The notes under the pieces are model-generated. The model made no database searches. It saw nothing but the letters and a program-made list of their open reading frames with translations, and had not been told where the DNA came from. The position numbers and the translations under genes were made by a program. A stretch of DNA of 13,180 nt from Pavlovales sp. CCMP2436 (taxonomy: Eukaryota > Haptophyta > Pavlovophyceae > Pavlovales): the NCBI GenBank assembly GCA_026770615.1, contig MU631309.1, positions 226,987-240,166 of the forward strand, given 5' to 3'. This document shows, in pieces, positions 7,712 through 13,180 of the stretch (positions within the stretch are counted from its first letter, which is position 1; every line of letters starts with the position of its first letter).

Positions 7712-8458
7712 ATTCAGATTTTTTAAGAGAAATACCATAGTAACAATATTTTTGAAAATACTCGCAATAGTTATTTTTATCAACGTGCTTCTTCTTTAAA
7801 ATATTCAGATTTTTTAACTCAGTCTCAACCTTAGATTTTTGAAACTTATCTAAAACGTCATTAACTTCTTTAATAGACATAACAGAATCCTTATTAAGAT
7901 CGAATTTTAGTAAAATCAATCGACGAATTGACATACTATTAACATCATCATCGTCATCTTGATCGAACTCTTGCTTTTTAACAGGTACAGATTTATTAAC
8001 ATAATGTTGTAGCATCAAATAAACGGTGGCATTCATCCACTTCTCTGTGAAGCATTTGTCTCTAAGAGAATCATCCCTTATTTTGTAGGCATCGATAAGA
8101 CGTTGATCCTCTCCTTCTTCTATCATGTCATCAATGGTCTCTTTGCTTTTGAATTGAACACTTGAACTAAATGCTAATCGGTGTTCTAAAACATCTGCAG
8201 TATCATACGTAAGCCAATTATTACCCATCACTTGAAAAGTAGTATCAATTTTAACCACTGTATTAACTTTATCGTAGTTGCGCTTACATATATGGTCGTC
8301 ATTTCCACCACTTAGCTTTTTCCATAACTGCCCGTTTATTTTTAGATTTTTTTCAACACTTGGCGTTTCTTGAGAAATAGCAAGGCGAACAAATTGTAAA
8401 TCCAGAATCCAATAATTAAGTTTTGGCGCGGGATCAGATGAAGCAGGGGACATTCTAC
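7710..8458 (-). pseudogene. Superfamily 3 helicase, C-terminal half
   Basis: The open frame runs from about 8453 to the TAA at 7710. Its beginning, KLNYWILDLQFVRLAISQE, fits a Walker B region of D5-like superfamily 3 helicases (hydrophobic strand then E). LWKKLSGGNDDHICKR fits the following motif with a conserved SGG. A strand and an Asn (QVMGNNWLTYD) then match the sensor region. The C-terminal 100 residues are charged and may bind DNA. The upstream half with Walker A is at 8529-8914, separated by the 70-bp foreign repeat. The helicase would unwind DNA ahead of the polymerase domain encoded by the same gene. The ATG at 8453 probably reflects chance rather than the native start. Confidence 0.65.
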
Positions 8459-8528
8459 TGGGCGACGCAGCGCTCAGACCAGCAAAACATTCAGAACAGT
8501 CAGACGCCAGCTTGAATCCCTATCAGTA
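8459..8528 (-). repeat. 70-bp dispersed repeat, copy 2, inside the helicase
   Basis: This is identical base for base to copy 1 at 631-700 but in the opposite orientation. It falls between the Walker A and Walker B parts of the helicase and shifts the frame. Viral sequence seems to resume within a few bases on either side, so this is a small insertion without large deletion. No target duplication is obvious. Confidence 0.85.
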
Positions 8529-8914
8529 TATAAGAAGTAACCCAATTCAAAAGAATTAACGTAACCACCAAAAGCAGATTTAAGATTATCGAATTGAATA
8601 CCCTTTCCACAGTTACGATTACCGCAGTACTCGATAAAATTCTTATCTTCACAATGTCCCGCAAAAGCACGCGATAACGCATTTAATGCGGTCTGACAAT
8701 CTTCACCGTATAAATTATCGTAAATACTTTCTTTAATTTGCTTAATGACATCGTAATTAGGATTGTCAAAATATTCTTTATAGTTTCTGTTTATCATAAC
8801 ACAGCTATAATAATCGAAATCAACTTTATCCCAAGTAAAGAATTTATTTTGTTTAAAATCTAATACGCCATCTTTAAAACAAATTTTTCCTTTAGTAGTT
8901 GTGTGTAATTTGAC
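8529..8914 (-). pseudogene. Superfamily 3 helicase, N-terminal half with Walker A
   Basis: After the in-frame TAA at 8915-8917 the same frame continues open to the 70-bp repeat. It carries a linker typical of primase/polymerase-helicase fusions (TTTKGKICFKDGVLDF) and a Walker A of the variant GNRNCGKG followed by LKSAFGGYV. The ATG at 8797 lies within this region, but coding-like sequence begins well before it, so I treat the region as the middle of the replication gene. It lies downstream of the polymerase domain with no spacer except the stop codon. Confidence 0.7.
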
Positions 8915-10105
8915 TTAAATGTTATTATTTGAATCATCAGCAGTCGATATTTTAACATACAACGCCGCTGAAATATTCTTTGCCTTAGTAGTCCATCCAG
9001 AATATTTAACAGGTTTACCATCCTCTATAGATGGTGGTAGGAAAATCTCGGAAGTTAAGATATAATTAAGTAAGTATTTCTCAAATTTTTCAGGGTCACA
9101 TAACCAAATATGATTTTTTTTATAGAATAACTGCCGCTCGTAATAGATTAGAGAATCTTTAAGTTCTTCTAAAATTATTATAGCAGCATGATTATCATCG
9201 TTTGCTAATTTTACAAACGGCTTAACTTTGCTCGTCCATTCGTGCGAAATTTCTTTTTGTGTTAGTTTGATATGTTTGTATCCGAGTTTTTCATTGAGTC
9301 GCGTAGACCCTTCGATCAATAACTCAGGTGGGAACTCTTTTTCTCCATCTAATTTCGAAATATAACCACCATCGTGAATATAAACACTTAAATACCGTCC
9401 TTTTTCTGATAGAAACGTGTCCCATTCTAATAACAAATGCCTTTCATACGTTTGAAACAGAATAGCCATTAGCGAAGCCTTTGGATTGAGTTTTTTTGAT
9501 ATCTTTTTTTGGTCTTTTCCGATTTTTAGATTATGTAGTTCAGAATGCTTATACCAAATCTTTTCCATAAGGGCATCCATCTCGATTTTAACATCCTTTA
9601 ACATAGTAAGTCCTTCTGGCGTGATATTTCCTTCAATCTCTTGATAATCCTCACGAAAAAGTTGTAAATTTCCACCATATAATACTTTGAGAAATTCTGT
9701 TTTAGCTTTTTTGCGACTACTGCTAACTGTTTTTAAACACATGTCTCTGTTTTCGATATAATTTAAAATGTTTGTGTGTGGTAAATTATAATCAATACAA
9801 TACTTGAGTGCTATTATGTAATGACAGTTTTCAATATCTGTGTCACAATACCAGCGTTTAGCTAACAGATTACGTAAATCAAATCGTAACGCTTGTAGAC
9901 CAATGCCATTTTCTGGGAAAAGACGACCCAATTGTTTTTCGGCACAACCAGCCCCATACGTATACGAAACATGAACCTTTCCTCCATTAATACGGTGCTT
10001 ATTGTATTCTGTTAGTCGCTTTCTGTCTATACTATTAAATCTGTCATCTGATAAAATGGGTCTCATAACTTCTTCATCGAAATACTCAGTTTTTACAAAT
10101 GCCAT
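8915..10105 (-). pseudogene. TVpol-type DNA polymerase domain of a polymerase-helicase replication protein
   Basis: This 396-codon frame starts at the ATG at 10105, which follows GTATAGAATAG on the minus strand. It has YCDTDIENCHYII, an Asp-Asn-His motif near residue 90. KTEFLKVLYGGN lies near residue 135 and resembles a polymerase motif B region. YIHDGGYI near residue 245 resembles motif C of family A-related polymerases. This set matches the transposon-virus polymerase (TVpol) domain known in virophages, PLVs and linear plasmids, where it is fused to a superfamily 3 helicase. The helicase does follow in frame here, but only after a TAA at 8915-8917. The domain would copy the element's DNA. 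It might still be made alone if the stop is real. Confidence 0.62.
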
Positions 10106-10124
10106 TGTTCTATTCTATACAAAG
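10106..10124 (-). promoter_or_regulatory. TATAGA-type element before the polymerase-helicase start
   Basis: On the minus strand TTTGTATAGAATAG lies directly before the ATG at 10105. It shares the GTATAGA core with the stretch before the 133-aa gene (4405-4417) and resembles that before the penton candidate (3526-3536). Confidence 0.4.
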
Positions 10125-10164
10125 ATAATAATTTTGTCCTTAAGTAAAAAATAAGAACAGACAA

Positions 10165-10371
10165 TCATTTTTTTTTTTCATTTTCAATATCCTTCTGTAA
10201 TTTTAGGAGTCTGATTTCTTTCGTTGAAAATTCACCGGAAACTCCGAGATTTTTACAAACACTTTGATAATATCGTTCGTTGCGTTTAGCAATAATCAAC
10301 TCCCTATTTTTAGCATAGTAATCTTTCATTTTTAGGTTATGCGCGAGGCGAAGCTCTTCATTAGCAAACAT
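10165..10371 (-). CDS. Small basic protein at the right edge of the element
   Basis: I choose the ATG at 10371 (MFANEELRLAHN), which follows TCTATATAATAAAG on the minus strand. The open frame extends upstream to an ATG at 10476, but that part is encoded by the GC-rich repeat and is Ala/Ser low-complexity. The 68-residue product is basic and helical-looking, with the phrase YYAKNRELIIAKRNERYYQ. Tyr/Asn/Lys helices of this type are common in small viral and transposon-linked proteins. It ends in a Lys run on an A11 tract at 10168-10178, so its true C-terminus could differ. Function unknown. It lies 59 bases upstream of the polymerase-helicase ATG and shares its direction. Confidence 0.5.
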   Translation of the reverse strand: MFANEELRLAHNLKMKDYYAKNRELIIAKRNERYYQSVCKNLGVSGEFSTKEIRLLKLQKDIENEKKK

Positions 10372-10386
10372 CTTTATTATATAGAC

Positions 10387-11849
10387 TGCCGCACTCGCCG
10401 CTGACGCACTTGGTGCTGACGCGTTTGCCGCTGACGTGATATTCATCGCCTTTTGCCGCCGCTCGCCGCCGCTCACTTCGGCTCATCGCTGTGATTCGCG
10501 TTCCGCTCGCCGCAGGGCTACACGCTCCGCTCGACGCCGGGCCACGCGCTCCGCTTACGAGTATAGCGTTCCGTTGGCCGCTGGGCTCTGCGCCGCTCCC
10601 CGCTCCCGCACTCGCCGCTGCCGCATTCGGTGCTGACGCGCTTGCCGCTGACGTGATATTCACCATCTTTTGCCGCCGCTCGCCGCCGGTCACTTCGGTT
10701 CATCGCTGGGATTCGCGCTCCGCTCGTCGCCGGGCTACACACTCCGCTTGCCGCCGGGCTACGCGCGCTACTCGCCGCTAGGCTTCGCGCTCCGCTCGCC
10801 GCCGGGCTTCGCGCACCAGTCCCGGGCTTCGCGCTCCGCTTACCGCTAAGCCTCGTACATCGCTCGCCGCCGGGCTTCGCGCTCCGTTCGCCGCCGGGCT
10901 GCGCTCCGCTCCAAGACTTCGCGCTCCGCTTGCCGCCGAACTACGCACTCCGATCGCCGCTGGGCTTCACGCTCTGACCTGCGCCGAGCTTCGTGCCCTG
11001 CTCGCCGCCGGGCTTCGTGCTCCGCTCACGCCGTTCACGCTCCGCTTGCCGCCAGGCTAAGCGCACCGCTTGCCGCCGGGCTACGCGCTCTGCTCGCCGC
11101 CGGGCTATGGGTTCCAATCCCGGGCTTCACGCTCCACTCGTCGCTGACTTGCTTCCGTCTGCCGCGCTCGCCGCTGACACACTCGGTGCTGACGCGCTTG
11201 CCGCTGATGTGGTATTCACTGCCATTTGCCGCAGCTCGTCACTGGATTTCGCGCTCCACTCGTTGCCGGGCTTTGTGCTCCGCTCGCCGCTGGGCTACGC
11301 GCTCCGCTTCTGGGTTTCGCGCTCCGCTCGCCGCTGACACGCTCCCCGCTGCCGCACTCGCCGCTGACGCACTCGGTGCTGACGCACTCGGTGCTGACGC
11401 GCTTGCCACCGACGTGATATTCACCGCCTTTTTGCCGCCGCTCGGCGCACACGCTCCCGGCGTATTAGGCACACTCGCTACCGGCCTCCTAGGCACACGC
11501 GCTCTCGGCCTTAGGCACACGCGCTCTCGGCCTCCAAGGCACACGCGTTCTCGGCCTCCTATCTAGGCACACGCGATTTCGGCCTCCTAGTTGCACACGC
11601 TCTCGGCCTCCTCGCCGCTCGGCGCACGCGCTCCCGGCCTCCTCGCTGCTCGGCGAACGCGCTCCCAGCCTCATCGGCGCACGCGCTCCCGGCCTCCTCG
11701 TCGCTCGGCGCACGCGCTCCCGGCCTCCTAAGCACACACGCTCTCGGCCTCGTACGGTCTAACGCCGCCCTCGTATGGTCCTACGCCCTCGTATGGTCCT
11801 ACGCCCTCGTACGGTCCTACGCCCTCGTGTGGCCCTACTCTCTCGCTTT
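10387..11849. repeat. GC-rich nested minisatellite region, no convincing gene
   Basis: Base composition switches abruptly at about 10387. Short units built on CTCCGCTCGCCGCCGGGCTT recur throughout. A larger module with GACGCGCTTGCCGCTGACGT followed by GATATTCA recurs near 10415, 10632, 11188 and 11394. From about 11440 the units change to a CTCCCGGCCTCCT type, and from about 11755 to an 18-bp unit (CTCGTATGGTCCTACGCC). Open frames here occur in several frames and both strands and give only Ala/Arg/Ser low-complexity peptides. I call no gene. Confidence 0.8.
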
Positions 11850-11869
11850 AAAAAAAAAAAAAAAAAAAA
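11850..11869 (+). repeat. A20 homopolymer
   Basis: Twenty adenines separate the minisatellite from the following unique sequence. It could be the poly(A) tail of a retroposed sequence or simple slippage; no retroelement body is recognised next to it. Confidence 0.7.
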
Positions 11870-11953
11870 CCCTCCCTACACTCTGGATGGGAATGACCTG
11901 ACTCCTCTGCGTCATCAGCGTGCTGCCGGGTGCCTTCTCTATGGCTGTGCCAG

Positions 11954-12241
11954 GTGGGATATTCTTTACGACGCCGCGTCGACTCGGGCCGGCTGCAGCG
12001 GCCTGCGCCGTGCCGCCCGAGCCGGGCTCTTGTCGACGGCTTCATCCCAGGCCCAATGATATACAGGAGATCGCGAGCAATAAGATCGGCGAATTTTGAG
12101 CTCCTACTTAGCAAATTACATACAAACAATGCTCAAAGTTTTTGTACACAAACAATCCAAAAAAATGAGGCTCAGCTTCTTAACACTACGGCTTCTTATT
12201 GCCCGCGACACCCTGTATGAGTTTACTCGCCTTAGCGACAT
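11954..12241 (+). repeat. Dispersed repeat copy A (about 105 bp plus 22-bp tail), split by a MITE
   Basis: Bases 11954-12061 match 12771-12870 closely, including GACGCCGCGTCGACTCG and CGACGGCTTCATCCCA. The 22-base stretch at 12220-12241 matches 12877-12898 exactly. In the second copy the two parts are contiguous; here the MITE at 12064-12215 lies between them. The family is not recognised. Confidence 0.75.
12064..12215. mobile_element. 152-bp MITE with terminal inverted repeats and TA duplication
   Basis: The left end starts CAGGAGATCGCGAGCAATAA. The right end, read inward on the other strand, starts CAGGGTGTCGCGGGCAATAA. Over the first 21 bases the two ends differ at four positions. TA flanks both sides (12062-12063 and 12216-12217). 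The uninterrupted repeat copy at 12771-12898 shows the empty site with ATATATTAG in place of the insert. TA duplication with CAG-type ends is characteristic of Tc1/mariner-class elements. At 152 bp it encodes nothing and would depend on a transposase elsewhere. Confidence 0.75.
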
Positions 12242-12770
12242 GTGTCGTTATTGCGCAGCAATAACTGAATATTTCGTTGGCAAGGAGACGGCAGGTCATT
12301 CCAGCACGCACGCCGATCGGTCGCCGCGCCCGACGCGTCGGCGACTACCGCAGCCCGCACGGCGCGGGCAGCCACGCTTGGCGCCGCAAAGATGAGTGCC
12401 TTCCAGCGAGGAGATACGGTTTCATTAAAAGTGCCCTTTACAGTTCCATCCACGGTTCCATAAATGGTGCCGTTTTTATGGTTCCATCAGTTGATAACCG
12501 CCAGTTACACAACTGACGAAGTCGACCAGCCTCTGGCCGGCACGAATCAGCTCCGCTCACTCACGCGTTCTCTGCCGTGCTCTCCGTTGCGCTCCGCGTC
12601 GTACTTCACCGTCGCGCAAGACCTCGTCGCCCGTCGCAATCTCCGTCAAGTTCACCGTTGCACTCCGTCGCGCTTCGCCGTTGCGCAAGAACTTGCCGCT
12701 CTTTACCCACCACCATCCCCATCGCCGCCTCAACTACTGGACAGCCCCTGTCGCCCAGGGAACTCAGCCT
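12242..12770. other. Intergenic stretch without a recognisable gene
   Basis: I see no convincing coding frame. It holds a perfect palindrome with an 8-base stem at 12248-12266 (GTTATTGC / GCAATAAC), repeated GGTTCCAT words around 12435-12490, and two related words built on CGCAAGA near 12608-12700. The open frames here give low-complexity Arg/Pro/Ser peptides. Confidence 0.5.
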
Positions 12771-12898
12771 GTGGAATCTTCTTAACGACGCCGCGTCGAC
12801 TCGAGCCCACTGCAGCGGCCCGCGCCGTGCCACCCGAGCGGGATTCTCGTCGACGGCTTCATCCCAATGATATATTAGTTTACTCGCCTTAGCGACAT
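12771..12898 (+). repeat. Dispersed repeat copy B (uninterrupted)
   Basis: This is the second copy of the repeat at 11954-12241, without the MITE. It also lacks a few bases around the GGCCCA found in copy A before CCCAATGATAT. It provides the empty site for the MITE insertion. Confidence 0.75.
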
Positions 12899-12913
12899 AG
12901 TTATATTATATTT

Positions 12914-12976
12914 CTGATAAGGATTCAAGCTGGCGTCTGACTGTTCTGAATGTTGTGTTATATATATATATATATA
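12914..12976 (+). repeat. Partial third copy of the 70-bp repeat, followed by a TA microsatellite
   Basis: Bases 12914-12954 match 633-673 with a single mismatch (GATAAGGATT instead of GATAGGGATT). The match then stops and a TA repeat runs to 12976. Like copies 1 and 2 it begins right after an AT-rich TATTATAT-like stretch. Confidence 0.8.
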
Positions 12977-12977
12977 C

Positions 12978-13180
12978 CGCGGGATCGTCATCGGCGCTTT
13001 TGGTGCAGTCAGCGCCGACACGCACTCGCTCGTCAAAGAAATCGCGGCGCAGGGAGGCCGCAAGATGTACGCGCTGATGGGTGTGAGTCCGATGGAGGCG
13101 GCCGCGCGCATCAAGAAGCAACTCATCGACACGATCGGTACGATCGCGGCACGCGGCCATGCGCAGCTGCTGCTCGCGCG
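12978..13180 (+). CDS. Partial coding region of unknown family, 5'-truncated and open at the right edge
   Basis: From 12978 the plus frame is open for 67 codons to the window end. Third positions are mostly G or C and the peptide is well formed: IVIGAFGAVSADTHSLV, then a basic-amphipathic helix (AAARIKKQLIDTIGTIAARG). The frame starts immediately after the TA microsatellite and has no good start codon, so the 5' end appears to be replaced by the repeat. The composition differs sharply from the AT-rich viral genes. GAFG-type phrases followed by such helices remind me of C-terminal parts of reverse-transcriptase-bearing ORFs in protist genomes, but this is memory-level resemblance only. It could equally be a host gene. 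The opposite-strand frames over this region are shadows. Confidence 0.5.

Noticed and set aside
631..8528. Inversion of 701-8458 between the two opposed 70-bp repeats
   Set aside because: The fibre gene and the helicase each keep the same strand on both sides of their repeat copy, so the segment is not inverted relative to its flanks.
8459..8528. The 70-bp insert as a spliceosomal intron or introner
   Set aside because: The copies lie in opposite orientation relative to the genes they interrupt, and I see no consistent GT-AG boundaries that restore both frames.
5170..10105. A wholesale alternative genetic code (TAA/TAG = Gln)
   Set aside because: Long intact frames such as the MCP and the 396-codon polymerase region use CAA/CAG for their many Gln residues, and TAA fits as the terminal codon of most genes. 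Only three internal TAA codons would need recoding, so decay or readthrough is simpler.
10436..11737. Many open frames in the GC-rich region as protein genes
   Set aside because: They occur in several overlapping frames on both strands, encode only Ala/Arg/Ser/Pro repeats and follow the minisatellite period.
10387..11849. CRISPR array
   Set aside because: Repeats are contiguous, of varying length and diverged, with no unique spacers of constant size.
12096..12892. Overlapping plus and minus frames around the dispersed repeats as genes
   Set aside because: They cross the MITE and repeat boundaries, lack domain-like composition and occur in competing frames.
12875..13160. Minus-strand frames opposite the partial coding region at the right edge
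   Set aside because: The plus-strand frame has the stronger coding bias and stays open to the edge; the minus frames run through the TA microsatellite.

Overview
The window looks like eukaryotic nuclear DNA, probably from a protist, carrying most of an integrated Polinton-like virus (PLV) or virophage-type element. The host cannot be named from this sequence. The element is AT-rich and densely packed. It fills positions 1 to about 10386 and runs off the left edge. To its right lies GC-rich repetitive DNA (about 10387-11849) and then a mosaic of small mobile elements ending in a fragment of an unidentified GC-rich coding region.

Element layout, from the left: a long repetitive fibre-like gene (-), a lipase-like gene (+), then a minus-strand morphogenesis block read right to left. 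In transcription order that block is an acidic small gene, a 66-aa basic protein, the double-jelly-roll-type major capsid protein (MCP), a packaging ATPase, two unknown small genes and a penton/minor-capsid candidate. A coiled-coil gene (+) starts next to this block. It converges on a minus-strand replication gene, which combines a TVpol-type polymerase domain with a superfamily 3 helicase. A 60-bp-arm inverted repeat lies between these two convergent genes. A small basic gene sits at the right edge of the element. Replication, packaging, capsid and possible entry/attachment functions are thus all represented, as expected of a self-contained virus.

Most of these genes are damaged in this sequence. 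Three carry an in-frame TAA (lipase, the 139-codon unknown, polymerase-helicase). Several are broken at homopolymer runs (ATPase at four places, the acidic gene once, the penton candidate once). Two are interrupted by the same identical 70-bp foreign repeat (fibre and helicase). The MCP, the 133-aa protein, the 66-aa protein and the right-edge gene remain open. This fits a decaying endogenous copy, but the homopolymer breaks could also be sequencing or assembly errors, or sites of transcriptional slippage.

To the right, 10387-11849 is a GC-rich nested minisatellite with no convincing gene, ending in an A20 run. Next come two copies of a roughly 105-bp repeat. One of them is split by a 152-bp MITE with terminal inverted repeats and TA target duplication, and the uninterrupted copy serves as the empty site. 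A third, partial copy of the 70-bp repeat and a TA microsatellite precede a high-GC open frame that runs off the right edge.
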